Below are positions 6,883 to 15,737 of a stretch of 64,000 nt of DNA, piece after piece (positions within the stretch are counted from its first letter, which is position 1; each line of letters begins with the position of its first letter). Under the pieces are notes generated by a model, which saw nothing but the letters and a program-made list of their open reading frames with translations, had not been told where the DNA came from and did not search any database. Origin of the DNA: Paenibacillus sp. J5C2022 (GTDB taxonomy: Bacteria > Bacillota > Bacilli > Paenibacillales > Paenibacillaceae); the NCBI RefSeq assembly GCF_025567625.1, contig NZ_JAOQJC010000013.1, positions 1 to 64,000 of the forward strand. Direction: 5' to 3'. Both the position numbers and the translations under genes were made by a program.

Positions 6883-9156
6883 TTACTTTAATTGAAGAAT
6901 AATCTGTCTGATACGGGTCGAGAATTGGTCGGCCTCGTCATGCGTCAGCTGAGAGCCGCTATACTTCGCGCGTTCGAAGCCCTGCAGCACCGCAAGAAGA
7001 TCGTCCTTCAGCCATTTGTAGCTGCCGGACCAGCGGAAGACCGCTTCACGCAGCGTCTCATGCTCCTCGCGACGCATGCCATGCTTGACCCCCTTGCGCA
7101 GCAGCCGGTTCATATCCATCACGACGCGTTCATTCGCCGTATGCGTACGACGCTCCAGCCGCTTCAAATATATTCGCAGCTTCTCCCGCTTCATGTATAT
7201 CCATGCAGCCAGCGCCAGCACAAGGGCAGCGAATCCGGCAATCGTCCAAGTCCGGGAGCCTGCAGACGACGTCTGCGTCTCTTCTTCAGCTGTCGTCTGT
7301 TCGTTCTGCTCCGTATGCTCCGGCACGGACGGCTCCAGCGGAGCCGCTCCTTCCGGAGTGGAATAAGGGAAGGAGAAGCCCGCTGTCGCCTCGAACGGTA
7401 TCCAGCCGTAGCCTTCGAAATATATCTCCACCCAGGAATGCGCATCGGAGTTGCGAACCGTATACGTGCCTGCACCGTCCGGGTCCATTACTTCATCTTC
7501 CGGAAGCCCTTGTCTCAGCTCAGGCAAATAAGCGTCTATCGGCAGCACGCCAGGCGTGAACCCCTTCACCCAGCGCGCGGGCAATCCTACACTTCGCGCC
7601 ATGACAGCCATAGCGGTAGAGAAGTAATCGCAATACCCCTCTTGCAGCTCGAACAGGAAGCCGTCGACGAAATCCCCACTGTCCTCAGGCAGCTTGGACA
7701 AGTCAGGCTTATTATTGTAGGAATAGTTCAGCCGCAAGTGGGATTCCAGCAGCTTCGCCTTGTCATAATCGGTAGCGGCCTCCGCCGTAATCTCGGCGGC
7801 AAGATCGCGCACCCGCTGCGGCAGCGACTCCGGCAGCTGCAGATATTGCTCGTGAAGCGAGCCCTCAGCAACCTTCGCGTTAGTCTGGCGCAACCCTTCC
7901 TCATCCAGAACAGTTACCTCCGATGTGACGGAATAAGACTGGGGGTACGCCCGGTCGTCGCCCAGCAGCATCCTGACTTCCCATGTGTCGGGCAGCCATT
8001 GCAGCAATCTCGCCGGAAATTGCTGCTCATCCGTTCCGATCTGATGAACGATAGAGACAGGCGTTGCGCTGAACAATACGGGATAGCGATCCTCGCGAAC
8101 CATCGTCACCATCTGATCCACCATAATCGTCTCGGCAAGGGAGCGGTCGACACTCACTTCAAGCTCTCCCCCGTACGCCACTTCCTCGGCAGAAATGCTG
8201 TTAACGTACTTCTCCTCGTAATAGTCCCAGCCCTGACCGGTATACAGGCCTTTGGTCTCGCCTCGCCAATAGCTTCTGTGCGTCGTCGTCACCGTCATCA
8301 TCGTCGAATGATCGAAGTCGAAGCCGCCGCCCAGCACACTGTCGTCGCGGCTGTATCCCGAGCTTGCATTGCCGCTGGTTAACGGCTCCGTATTGTTAAA
8401 CACCGCCTTCTCGCCCAAGAACACTTCCACGCTTTCGCCGCGGGCATTCTTCCACAAGGTGTACGGGTCCTGCAGCATCGGCGCAAGCGAAGGCATATTC
8501 AATCCTGCGATCATCAGTGCGGAAAGCACGATGACGGTGGGAGCGATCAATCGAAGCGGATACTCCATCAGATAACTCCAGCTGTCGGGATGCTTCCGCT
8601 GCAGCTGTGACAAGTGATCCGCCACAAGCCAGAGCAGAGCGAAGCAGACGACGAGGGCGACGTTGTCCCAGAGCCAGATCGGCGTGAAGGAGTCCGTGAC
8701 CGTCAAGATAATCAAGGCCGCCCCGATAAGCCCGAACACTCTCGGGCGAGTAACCGCCCAGGCGCTGAATACTAGCTGGCCGAACAGGAGAGCCATGCCA
8801 ATCCATATGAAGGGATGGAGCTGCACGGCGAAGTCCAGCAGTCGCAGCACCCCTTCCTCAGTCGGATTATTGCCTGAGAATAGGAGAGGACTGTCGAACC
8901 TGGCGAATCTAAGCGTAATCAGCAATGCGGACATAAAGGCCAGCACCAGCTTGATCGTCGAGCGCCCGACGGGAATGAACAGATGAATGATTGCTCCGCA
9001 TATGAGGCTGTAATAAGCTATATCGAAGGACTCCGGCCACCAGTAGCCTTCGAAGACCGCTACCGTGCTCGCCATGATCGCTGCGACGAACAATCCCGTC
9101 AGTCTTTCGTACCAATGATTGAACTTCAACTTGCGCTTCTTCGTGCCCCCGCTCAT
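6883..9156 (-). CDS. membrane transglutaminase-like protein (TgpA/YebA type)
   Basis: A 757-residue protein. The N-terminal third is a multi-pass membrane domain (DUF3488 type) rich in Leu/Ile/Trp. An extracellular transglutaminase-core domain follows, with catalytic Cys near residue 509 (EGYCDYFSTAMAVMA) and His near 573 (DAHSWVEIYF). A TM helix near 655-675 and a short cytoplasmic DUF4129-like tail end the protein. Family members act as membrane-bound proteases or cross-linking enzymes of unknown substrate. An ORF 57 residues longer exists, but ATG at 9156 overlaps the DUF58 stop as ATGA. It is the last gene of a moxR-DUF58-tgase operon, a widely conserved trio. Confidence 0.88.
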   Translation of the reverse strand: MSGGTKKRKLKFNHWYERLTGLFVAAIMASTVAVFEGYWWPESFDIAYYSLICGAIIHLFIPVGRSTIKLVLAFMSALLITLRFARFDSPLLFSGNNPTEEGVLRLLDFAVQLHPFIWIGMALLFGQLVFSAWAVTRPRVFGLIGAALIILTVTDSFTPIWLWDNVALVVCFALLWLVADHLSQLQRKHPDSWSYLMEYPLRLIAPTVIVLSALMIAGLNMPSLAPMLQDPYTLWKNARGESVEVFLGEKAVFNNTEPLTSGNASSGYSRDDSVLGGGFDFDHSTMMTVTTTHRSYWRGETKGLYTGQGWDYYEEKYVNSISAEEVAYGGELEVSVDRSLAETIMVDQMVTMVREDRYPVLFSATPVSIVHQIGTDEQQFPARLLQWLPDTWEVRMLLGDDRAYPQSYSVTSEVTVLDEEGLRQTNAKVAEGSLHEQYLQLPESLPQRVRDLAAEITAEAATDYDKAKLLESHLRLNYSYNNKPDLSKLPEDSGDFVDGFLFELQEGYCDYFSTAMAVMARSVGLPARWVKGFTPGVLPIDAYLPELRQGLPEDEVMDPDGAGTYTVRNSDAHSWVEIYFEGYGWIPFEATAGFSFPYSTPEGAAPLEPSVPEHTEQNEQTTAEEETQTSSAGSRTWTIAGFAALVLALAAWIYMKREKLRIYLKRLERRTHTANERVVMDMNRLLRKGVKHGMRREEHETLREAVFRWSGSYKWLKDDLLAVLQGFERAKYSGSQLTHDEADQFSTRIRQIILQLK

Positions 9157-10400
9157 GCGATTCCACTCCCTTCCAACACTTCCGGAAGCTCGCGCAAGTG
9201 ACGAATATCGTACAGCAGCCAGCCGCGGCTCCTGATCATCGCTTTCCAGGCCGTGTCTTGCTCGCCATTGCCTCCGGCAGTTCCAATATGCAGCAGACAA
9301 GGCGTTATGCCTCTGCGCGCGATCCATTCCATCGTCTGCAGCATGCCGCTGCCCGTCTCTCCCGACACGACAAGCGCGAAGCAGCCCGGTTGCAGGGAAG
9401 ACTCTGCGAGCGGCAAGGAAAGCGGCAAAGTCTGCTGCGCATCCGCGTGAACGAAGGTCAGATGCTTCATCATGGCGTTGCGCTGCTCGAGACCGGAGCG
9501 GGGCGGCATGCCGGTCAAGCGCTCGCCAATCGACAGCAAGCCCATCGCCGTATCGCGCTTCAAGCCATGCTCCAGCAGCGAGGCTGCAACCGAGACAGCC
9601 AGCTCGAATGCGTCGCTACCATTCTTCCCGTATGAAGCCAGGCAACGATCAAGTATCAATATCGTGCGAGGCAGCGATTCCCTCTCGAACGCTTTGGACT
9701 TCCAATGTCCCGTCTTCGCCGTCGCATTCCAGTGGATGCGCGACAGCTTGTCGCCATGCAAATATTCGCGAATGCCGTCCAACTGCGTCGTCTCCTTCGC
9801 CGCGCGTGATGCCGCCGCATGGGAATACGGTCCGCGAATGCCGCGTTGGAAGCCGCTCCAGTTCCGCAGGTGCACCGTCTGAGGCAGCACGCTGAATACG
9901 GACTCAGATTGAAAGCTGCCCGTATGCTGCAGCAGGCCGAATATATCCGACGCCGTACATTCCGTCCGGCGGAAGCGATACTCACCTCTTCGCAGGGGCG
10001 GCGTCGTATAGCGCACGGAACCGATGCGCTTCCAGCCTGGAATGAAGGAAGTCTCGAATACGCTGCTCTCTCCGTCATGCCGGAAGAGCGTGTCCCTTAC
10101 GATAATATACGGCAGCGGGTAGAAGCCCGGCACCTTCACCTGCAGTCCGATCTCCAGTGTACTGCCCGCCGTAATCGAGCCTTCATGGACGTGGGAGCCG
10201 CGGTTCAGGAACGTTCTGCTGCCCGATACCCGCGTAATGCCGCTCCAGCGGCCAAGGAATAGATAGATAAGAAGTAAATTCAATATGACGAACAGCATCA
10301 GTGCAGTCTTGCCGCCTTGGAACAGAAAATAAAACAGACTGCACATATACAGCGATGCGATCAATACCGTGCGGCGCTGCTTCTCCTTGTGCGCGCGCAT
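9153..10400 (-). CDS. DUF58 domain membrane protein
   Basis: A 415-residue protein with two N-terminal TM helices (about residues 8-50) and the DUF58 domain. The DUF58 signature is seen in IREYLHGDKLSRIHWNATA followed by a Lys-rich segment, and the C-terminal half has the von Willebrand A-like fold expected for the family. DUF58 proteins usually pair with MoxR ATPases and are thought to help fold or assemble extracytoplasmic complexes; the client here is unknown. The start lies one base after the moxR stop and the end overlaps the transglutaminase gene by four bases. Confidence 0.85.
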   Translation of the reverse strand: MRAHKEKQRRTVLIASLYMCSLFYFLFQGGKTALMLFVILNLLLIYLFLGRWSGITRVSGSRTFLNRGSHVHEGSITAGSTLEIGLQVKVPGFYPLPYIIVRDTLFRHDGESSVFETSFIPGWKRIGSVRYTTPPLRRGEYRFRRTECTASDIFGLLQHTGSFQSESVFSVLPQTVHLRNWSGFQRGIRGPYSHAAASRAAKETTQLDGIREYLHGDKLSRIHWNATAKTGHWKSKAFERESLPRTILILDRCLASYGKNGSDAFELAVSVAASLLEHGLKRDTAMGLLSIGERLTGMPPRSGLEQRNAMMKHLTFVHADAQQTLPLSLPLAESSLQPGCFALVVSGETGSGMLQTMEWIARRGITPCLLHIGTAGGNGEQDTAWKAMIRSRGWLLYDIRHLRELPEVLEGSGIA

Positions 10401-10401
10401 A

Positions 10402-11358
10402 TTATCGCTCTAGCCGGACCGGCACTTTCGCAGCCTGGATAACTTCCGCTACGATATCCTCGGCCCGCTGCCCGTTCATTCTTGCTTCCGTCGCCAGCAG
10501 CAGCCTGTGCGACAATACGTATGGCGCCAGCTCCTTCACATCGTCCGGCGTCACATAATCGCGCTGCTGCAGGTATGCGCTTGCACGGGCGGCACGGGCA
10601 AGCGCTATGGCTGCACGCGGACTCGCTCCCAGCAGCACGTTGGCGTGGTCGCGCGTGGATCTCACCAGCTTGATCAGATAATCGCCGACCGCTTCATCCA
10701 GATGGACGGCCAGTACCTGCTGCTGAATGCCGACCATGTCGGCCACTTCGATGACGGGCTGCACCGACTCCGAAGGATGTCTGATCCCCGTCGTTACCAT
10801 CTCATGCTCGTGCTCTTCGGAGGGATAGCCCAGCGACAGCTTCATCATGAACCGATCAAGCTGCGCTTCTGGCAACGTGTAGGTGCCCTCGAATTCGATC
10901 GGGTTCTGAGTGGCGAGCAATATAAAGGGGTTGGGCAGCTCGTAGGATTCGCCGTCTACCGTCACATGACCTTCCTCCATGGCTTCCAGCAATGCTGACT
11001 GCGTCTTCGTCGTCGCCCGGTTAATCTCGTCGGCCAGCAATATATTGGTCATGACAGGACCTGGTCGGAACAGAAATCTCTCCTGCTTCGGATGATAGAT
11101 GGATACGCCCGTAATATCGGTAGGCAGCAGGTCGGGGTTGCATTGAATACGTCTGAACTGTCCGCCGATCGCTTTGGCCAATGCTCGTACAAGCTGGGTC
11201 TTGCCCGTACCGGGCACGTCTTCCAGAAGCACGTGTCCGCCGGCCATGACGGCTACTAGCAATCTCTCGATTTCCATTCGTTTTCCCAGGATACAAGCTT
11301 CCAAATTTTCAACAATTCTGGAGCATAAGACCATGTCAGATGATTGGATATTTGCCAT
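10402..11358 (-). CDS. MoxR family AAA+ ATPase
   Basis: A 318-residue MoxR-type AAA+ chaperone ATPase. Walker A (PGTGKT) lies at about residues 49-54, Walker B is LLADEINRA and the sensor 1 segment is LLATQNPIE. MoxR ATPases act as chaperones in maturation of partner proteins, typically with DUF58 or VWA proteins. The chosen ATG at 11358 has GGGAGG six bases upstream; a longer ORF by 14 residues has no such site. It is the first gene of its operon. Confidence 0.93.
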   Translation of the reverse strand: MANIQSSDMVLCSRIVENLEACILGKRMEIERLLVAVMAGGHVLLEDVPGTGKTQLVRALAKAIGGQFRRIQCNPDLLPTDITGVSIYHPKQERFLFRPGPVMTNILLADEINRATTKTQSALLEAMEEGHVTVDGESYELPNPFILLATQNPIEFEGTYTLPEAQLDRFMMKLSLGYPSEEHEHEMVTTGIRHPSESVQPVIEVADMVGIQQQVLAVHLDEAVGDYLIKLVRSTRDHANVLLGASPRAAIALARAARASAYLQQRDYVTPDDVKELAPYVLSHRLLLATEARMNGQRAEDIVAEVIQAAKVPVRLER

Positions 11359-11420
11359 TTTACTACCTCCCGGAAAAAATGAAAAATAATAATATTCCAT
11401 AAAATTAGGTGAATATTATC

Positions 11421-11450
11421 ATTTTACAGTATTTTCGCAGAGGTACACAA
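11421..11450 (-). promoter_or_regulatory. possible promoter of the moxR operon
   Basis: On the minus strand, TTGTGT (11445-11450) and TAAAAT (11421-11426) are spaced by 18 bases, about 60 bases upstream of the moxR start. The match to consensus is moderate; AT-rich sequence downstream offers other -10 candidates. Confidence 0.35.
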
Positions 11451-11463
11451 ATGCTGGTCGCTA

Positions 11464-11497
11464 CAAAAAAAATTGGAGAATCCCACAGGACTCCCCA
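11464..11497 (-). terminator. terminator of the spoVA operon
   Basis: TGGGGAGTCC and GGATTCTCCA (minus strand) pair over ten positions with two G-U pairs around a TGTG loop, followed by a run of eight T residues. It lies about 40 bases downstream of the spoVAE stop. Confidence 0.85.
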
Positions 11498-11539
11498 TCT
11501 TGTCAATCAACGTCATATTCAGCTGTCTTCCCCCTGCAA

Positions 11540-11890
11540 TCAGCCCTTCGGCCGAATGACGAGAGCAGCGAGAAACGAGAAAATAATCGCTGCGGATATG
11601 CCGGCGCTCGTCACCTTGAATATGCCCGCGATTACCCCGATCCAGCCTGACTTGTGAAGCTCCGTCAACGCGCCGTGAACGAGCGCATTGCCGAAGCTGG
11701 TAATGGGAACAGTCGCTCCGGCGCCCGCGAACTTGATCAGCGGTTCGTACAAGTTCAGCCCGTCGGCAATCGCTCCGAGTACAACCAGTGTAGCCATCGT
11801 ATGCGCCGGCGTCAGCTTAAGCACATCGAACATCAGCTGGCCCAGCACGCATATCGCCCCTCCTATGAGGAACGCCCATAAGAAGATCAT
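11540..11890 (-). CDS. spoVAE: stage V sporulation protein AE (SpoVAEb type)
   Basis: A 116-residue membrane protein with about four hydrophobic helices, the SpoVAC/SpoVAEb family fold. SpoVA proteins form the inner-membrane channel that moves Ca-dipicolinic acid into the forespore and releases it on germination. The short form is resolved by the start: ATG at 11890 overlaps the spoVAD stop (ATGA). A longer ORF upstream reads spoVAD in another frame. The order AC-AD-AE without AA/AB/AF is the minimal spoVA set. Confidence 0.93.
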   Translation of the reverse strand: MIFLWAFLIGGAICVLGQLMFDVLKLTPAHTMATLVVLGAIADGLNLYEPLIKFAGAGATVPITSFGNALVHGALTELHKSGWIGVIAGIFKVTSAGISAAIIFSFLAALVIRPKG

Positions 11891-12909
11891 CGCTGCACGC
11901 TCCCTTCCGACGATATCGCCACCGCATGGGCAATGCAAGGGATGCTCTCTCCCTGTTGAAAGGAAAGCGGGGACAGCAGCGCGCCCGTCGCGACGACTAG
12001 AATCCGCTTCAGCTTGCCCTCCTGCAGCTTCTTGAGCAGATGGCCGTACGTGACGACTGCTGAACACGCACAGCCGCTGCCTCCCGCCTGCACCTTCTGC
12101 TTCTGGACGTCGTATACCATCAGACCGCAGTCCTGGAATGTGGCACGATCGATCTGCACACCGTCCTTCAGCAGGAGATCACGTGCGATGGGATGGCCGA
12201 CACCCGCCAGATCGCCCGTGACGATCAGGTCGTAATCGCCAGGTGTGCGGCCTGTATCCTCCAGATGCGTCTGAATCGTATCTACGGCAGCCGGCGCCAT
12301 GGCCGCTCCCATATTGAAGGGGTCCTTCACGCCCAGATCGACAATCTTGCCCACCGTCGCGCATTCCACGACCGGTCCGGCGCCTGACTTGGCAATGACT
12401 GCCGCACCTGCCCCGGTAACGGTATATTGCGCCGTCGGCGGCTTCTGTGAGCCGTACTCCGTCGGATAGCGGAATTGCTTCTCCGCCGTGCAGTTATGGC
12501 TGCATGTGCCTGCCAGCGCGTATTCCGCAGCTCCGCTCTCCACCAGCAAGGAGGCGAGCGCCAGCGTCTCCATGGAAGTGGAGCAGGCGCCGAACACGCC
12601 GATATACGGGATGCCGAGCGCTCTTGCAGTGAAGCTGTTGCTAATAATCTGATTCATCAGATCGCCGCCGACAAAAAATTGCACTTGGGTGCGTACGAGA
12701 CCCGCCTTCTGAATAGCAAATTCCGAAGCTTGCTCCAACAGCAGCCGCTCCGCTTTCTCCCAGCTCTTCTGCTGCATGTCCAGCTCCGGATGGACAAGAT
12801 CGAAATCGTCTGCGAGCGGCCCGTCGCCTTCCTCGGGACCGACAACGGTTGCCGCCCCGATGATGACGGGACGATTGTGAAACCACCACGTTTGTTTGCC
12901 GCGCAGCAT
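11887..12909 (-). CDS. spoVAD: stage V sporulation protein AD
   Basis: A 340-residue soluble SpoVA component with a thiolase-like fold; it binds dipicolinic acid at the spore inner membrane. Recognisable features are the N-terminal GKQTWWFHNRPVI, the GACSTSMETLALA segment in the position of the thiolase active site, and the GGSGCACSAV motif near residue 275. It starts one base after the spoVAC stop and overlaps spoVAE by four bases, so the three proteins are likely made in step. Confidence 0.96.
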   Translation of the reverse strand: MLRGKQTWWFHNRPVIIGAATVVGPEEGDGPLADDFDLVHPELDMQQKSWEKAERLLLEQASEFAIQKAGLVRTQVQFFVGGDLMNQIISNSFTARALGIPYIGVFGACSTSMETLALASLLVESGAAEYALAGTCSHNCTAEKQFRYPTEYGSQKPPTAQYTVTGAGAAVIAKSGAGPVVECATVGKIVDLGVKDPFNMGAAMAPAAVDTIQTHLEDTGRTPGDYDLIVTGDLAGVGHPIARDLLLKDGVQIDRATFQDCGLMVYDVQKQKVQAGGSGCACSAVVTYGHLLKKLQEGKLKRILVVATGALLSPLSFQQGESIPCIAHAVAISSEGSVQR

Positions 12910-12910
12910 A

Positions 12911-13402
12911 TTATTGTCCTCCGGTGCCCAATATGAGATGGACGATGCCTACGAAGAAAGCGGCCACCGTACCGAAGACGATTACGGCTCCCGCCAGCTT
13001 GAACATATTGCCGCCTACGCCGAGCACCAGACCTTCGCTGCGATGCTCCAGCGCCGCCGAGCACATGGAATTGGCAAAGCCGGTAACCGGAACGGCCGAG
13101 CCTGCGCCTGCGAACTGGGCAAGCTTGTCGTACACCCCAAGGCTGGTCAGAATAACGGACAGCAGGATAAGGACGGCGACTGTCGGGTTGCTCGCCTGTT
13201 CGGGCGTCATATCCATCAGATGAACGAACAGTTCATTAATGGCTTGTCCCACACAGCAGATGCTGCCGCCGATCAGGAAAGCCTTCAGGCAGTTGCCCAA
13301 TATAGAGCGCGGCGGCTCCTTTGTTTTGGCAAAGGATTGATACTCCTTCGGCGACATCGTCATTTTTTTGTAACGGTTCGGGGTTGATCCATTGGATGCC
13401 AA
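12911..13402 (-). CDS. spoVAC: stage V sporulation protein AC
   Basis: A 163-residue polytopic membrane protein of the SpoVA channel; in B. subtilis SpoVAC behaves as a mechanosensitive pore in dipicolinate movement. The cytoplasmic N-terminus (about 40 residues, basic) precedes four to five hydrophobic helices starting at FLIGGSICCVGQ. The start is TTG at 13402, with AAGGAGG nine bases upstream. Expression in the forespore under sigma-G is expected from the family; I could not identify a convincing sigma-G promoter in the 132 bases upstream. Confidence 0.94.
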   Translation of the reverse strand: MASNGSTPNRYKKMTMSPKEYQSFAKTKEPPRSILGNCLKAFLIGGSICCVGQAINELFVHLMDMTPEQASNPTVAVLILLSVILTSLGVYDKLAQFAGAGSAVPVTGFANSMCSAALEHRSEGLVLGVGGNMFKLAGAVIVFGTVAAFFVGIVHLILGTGGQ

Positions 13403-13534
13403 AGTTGACTTCCTCCTTCATGCAAATGATCGACCTTCCTTCCCGTTCATTATTTGTCATTGTCGCCTTTCTTATCCGCGCCCCGTCATTGGACCGTATT
13501 CAGAGTCAACCGCATACATCTCCGTCATTCGAGT

Positions 13535-14377
13535 CTAGTAGGGCAGTCCGGCAAGCGCAAAAACACTGTCGAAGCCCGCCTTGGAACGCTGCGCCAGCTG
13601 CTCTGGCGATTCTGCCGGCTGCTCGGCCGTCAGAATTTCCTGCGCGACGGGTCCACGGTAGCCGATATCATGTAACGCATTCAGAAAACCTGACAGATCG
13701 ATGATTCCCTCTCCCGGATAAAGTCTTCCGTTGTCCAGCGCTTGCTCCACCGGCACATCCGGCGCGTCGTTAATATGGACATGCACAATCTGCTCCGCCC
13801 GGAGCGACCGGATGGCGTCAGTCCCAAGACCGGTCGTATACCAATGATACGCGTCAAGCAGCAGCCCGACATTGCTCTCGCCGATCGCAGCGACCCAGTC
13901 CAGCGTCTCTTCCATCGTCCATATGAACGGATGGCGCCAATGCGTGCGCAGATGATGCGGCCCCACGAATTCCAGACCGAGCGATATGCCGTAAGCGCCA
14001 AGCACAGCCGCGCACTGGCGGAGGCGTCTCGTCGCGATGGCCATGAAATGCGCAGGCGCGCTATCGACCGACGGCAATATGTAAGTGCAGCAGCGCGTGC
14101 AGCCGAGCGATCTGGCCGCGGCGGCTTGATCGGGAAGCCGCTGCAGCCCCTTCAGAAATTCCGCTTCCCCGGCTCTCCACTGCACGGATAAACCGATTGA
14201 GCCGATGGATACGCCATGCTCTTCCAGCAGCCAAGCTGCTTCCTTCTCTCCCAGCTTCTCGATTAACGGAAGCGCATCCACATCGACAGACTGAAAACCG
14301 TATTTCCCCGCAAGCCGAATCAGCTCCTCTGTTCCCGAAAGGGCGCCCATGCCTGCGCCGGTAAGACCTCTTAACAT
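13535..14377 (-). CDS. sugar phosphate isomerase/epimerase family TIM-barrel protein
   Basis: A 280-residue xylose-isomerase-like TIM barrel (AP endonuclease family 2 fold). Metal-ligand candidates are Glu in LGLEFVGPHH, Asp and His in LLLDAYHWY, His in VHVHINDAP and Glu in VAQEIL. Substrate cannot be read from the sequence; relatives isomerise or epimerise free or phosphorylated sugars and inosose. The start ATG at 14377 has AGGAG ten bases upstream; upstream in-frame codons lack a site. It stands alone between spoVAC and a small membrane peptide gene. Confidence 0.78.
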   Translation of the reverse strand: MLRGLTGAGMGALSGTEELIRLAGKYGFQSVDVDALPLIEKLGEKEAAWLLEEHGVSIGSIGLSVQWRAGEAEFLKGLQRLPDQAAAARSLGCTRCCTYILPSVDSAPAHFMAIATRRLRQCAAVLGAYGISLGLEFVGPHHLRTHWRHPFIWTMEETLDWVAAIGESNVGLLLDAYHWYTTGLGTDAIRSLRAEQIVHVHINDAPDVPVEQALDNGRLYPGEGIIDLSGFLNALHDIGYRGPVAQEILTAEQPAESPEQLAQRSKAGFDSVFALAGLPY

Positions 14378-14493
14378 GATTAACACACTCCTATCGTCCG
14401 CTCCGTTAAAGGAGCTCCCTCTTCTGGCATCACACCCTATTATCATAGGCTAATTTCCCCGAAGAGGGAAGAGACGATATGACTTGTCATGCG

Positions 14494-14589
14494 TTAATGT
14501 CCGCTGTGGATATACGAGCTTATTGCCAGTACAATGACACAGATGGCATAAAGCACCAGCGAAATCAGCATGGTCGTGCGTCTGTTCAT
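14494..14589 (-). CDS. 31-residue single-span membrane peptide
   Basis: ATG at 14589 is preceded by AAGGAG nine bases upstream and opens a 31-codon frame. The peptide has a basic N-terminus (MNRRTT), one hydrophobic helix of about 20 residues (MLISLVLYAICVIVLAISSY) and a short His-containing tail. No family is recognised. The good ribosome binding site and the clean membrane-helix composition support translation. An in-frame ATG two codons earlier is too close to the binding site. It may be a small membrane regulator or sporulation peptide; the function is unknown. Confidence 0.55.
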   Translation of the reverse strand: MNRRTTMLISLVLYAICVIVLAISSYIHSGH

Positions 14590-14656
14590 AAGCATGCTCT
14601 CCTTTGCGCTTAATGGAGGTAAGCTCATTCCATTGTATGCGAGGAGAACGCAGAAT

Positions 14657-14683
14657 GAGCCTGTTGCAGAATGCAACAGGCTC
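14657..14683 (-). terminator. hairpin after the lacI-type gene
   Basis: GAGCCTGTTGCA and TGCAACAGGCTC form a perfect 12-bp stem with a 3-nt loop, 21 bases downstream of the LacI-type stop codon. The T run after it on the minus strand is poor (ATTCTGCGTTC), but stem strength and position suggest the end of the transporter/regulator operon. Confidence 0.65.
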
Positions 14684-14704
14684 AGAGAGATGAAGCAGCG
14701 GAGA

Positions 14705-15724
14705 TTACCGGGTCGAATCCCGCAGCAGAGGCTCACCGTAGATCATAACCTTCTCCGGCAGCGCCGACCGGTTGGCAATCCGCCACATCAGCTTGTCCGT
14801 CGCGCGGCGCCCCATCCACTCCGTATGTACGCGCACGGTTGTAAGCGCAGGGTGAGCTTGGGGGAATGCGTCGTCGAACCCCGTTACGGCGCATTGCTCC
14901 GGCACGCGAATGCCCAGCGTTCGGAAAGCCTCCAACAGTTGTACGGCCAAGTAATCGTTGGCGCAGACGAATACGTCCGGCAGCTGCATCTCCCGCAACG
15001 CTGCGGGCAGCCACTGTTCCAGTCGCTCCGCTTCCTCCCCGATAAGACGGTTATCCTGCTGTGCCAGCAGCCCGAATCCAAGCAGCGCCTGCTCGTAAGC
15101 TGTCCACCGCTCTCTGAAGCTGTGCGCATAAGCCGTATGACCGACAAATTGAAACGTCTTGTACCCTTTGCCAATCAATTGAGCCATCAGATCGTGCATG
15201 CTTCCGTAATTATCTGCGCAGATCAGATCCGTCCTGTGAACGAGGTCGACATGATCGACCATCACGACAGGCATGCCCAAGCGATTCATCTCCATCAATG
15301 CGCCGCCGGACACCTTCCCGATCGTAATGACGCCTATGACAGCTTCCGGATTCAGTACATGGAACAGCCCCTCGCCTGTCGGCTCCGTTACCGTTATCAT
15401 GTGGAGGCCTCGCTCGGCAATGCCGGCGGCTATGCCTTCGAAGATTGGCCCCCAATAAGTGGATTCCGCATTCTGATAACGGACATCGGGGAAGAGGACG
15501 ACGACTGTGCCTTCCTGCGGAGCCTCTTGCCCTTCAATGGCAAAGGGCGTTTTCCGCCGAAGGGCGTTGTTGTAATAACCGAGCTGGAGCGCCGTTTTGA
15601 CGATCATCTCCCTCGTCTCGTCGCTGACGCCCGATTTGCCCGACAGCGCCCTGGATGCGGCGAACTTCGACACCCCGGCCGCATCCGCGATTTGTTGAAT
15701 CGTAACTTTGCTCCGCTTCGCCAT
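14705..15724 (-). CDS. LacI family transcriptional regulator
   Basis: A 339-residue repressor-type regulator. The N-terminal helix-turn-helix is VTIQQIADAAGVSKFAASRALSG (about residues 6-28) with the hinge helix following, and the periplasmic-binding-protein-like effector domain fills the rest. Effectors are usually sugars. ATG at 15724 has GGGATGG five bases upstream; an ATG three codons earlier lacks a site. Only 13 bases separate it from the upstream ABC ATPase gene, so it is probably the last gene of the transporter operon and may control it. Confidence 0.88.
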   Translation of the reverse strand: MAKRSKVTIQQIADAAGVSKFAASRALSGKSGVSDETREMIVKTALQLGYYNNALRRKTPFAIEGQEAPQEGTVVVLFPDVRYQNAESTYWGPIFEGIAAGIAERGLHMITVTEPTGEGLFHVLNPEAVIGVITIGKVSGGALMEMNRLGMPVVMVDHVDLVHRTDLICADNYGSMHDLMAQLIGKGYKTFQFVGHTAYAHSFRERWTAYEQALLGFGLLAQQDNRLIGEEAERLEQWLPAALREMQLPDVFVCANDYLAVQLLEAFRTLGIRVPEQCAVTGFDDAFPQAHPALTTVRVHTEWMGRRATDKLMWRIANRSALPEKVMIYGEPLLRDSTR

Positions 15725-15737
15725 GTCTACCATCCCG

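Noticed and set aside
6892..8382. 496-codon plus-strand ORF
   Set aside because: Antisense shadow of the transglutaminase gene; composition is Arg/His/Leu rich, typical of shadows.
13236..13460. 74-codon minus ORF overlapping spoVAC
   Set aside because: Other-frame read of spoVAC and its leader; no conserved features.
13403..13534. Sigma-G promoter upstream of spoVAC
   Set aside because: Expected biologically, but no -35/-10 pair matched well enough.
14700..14725. tRNA T-arm-like sequence GGGTCGAATCCCG
   Set aside because: It is the reverse complement of the 3' end of the LacI-type gene (RDSTR stop); no acceptor or anticodon arms surround it.
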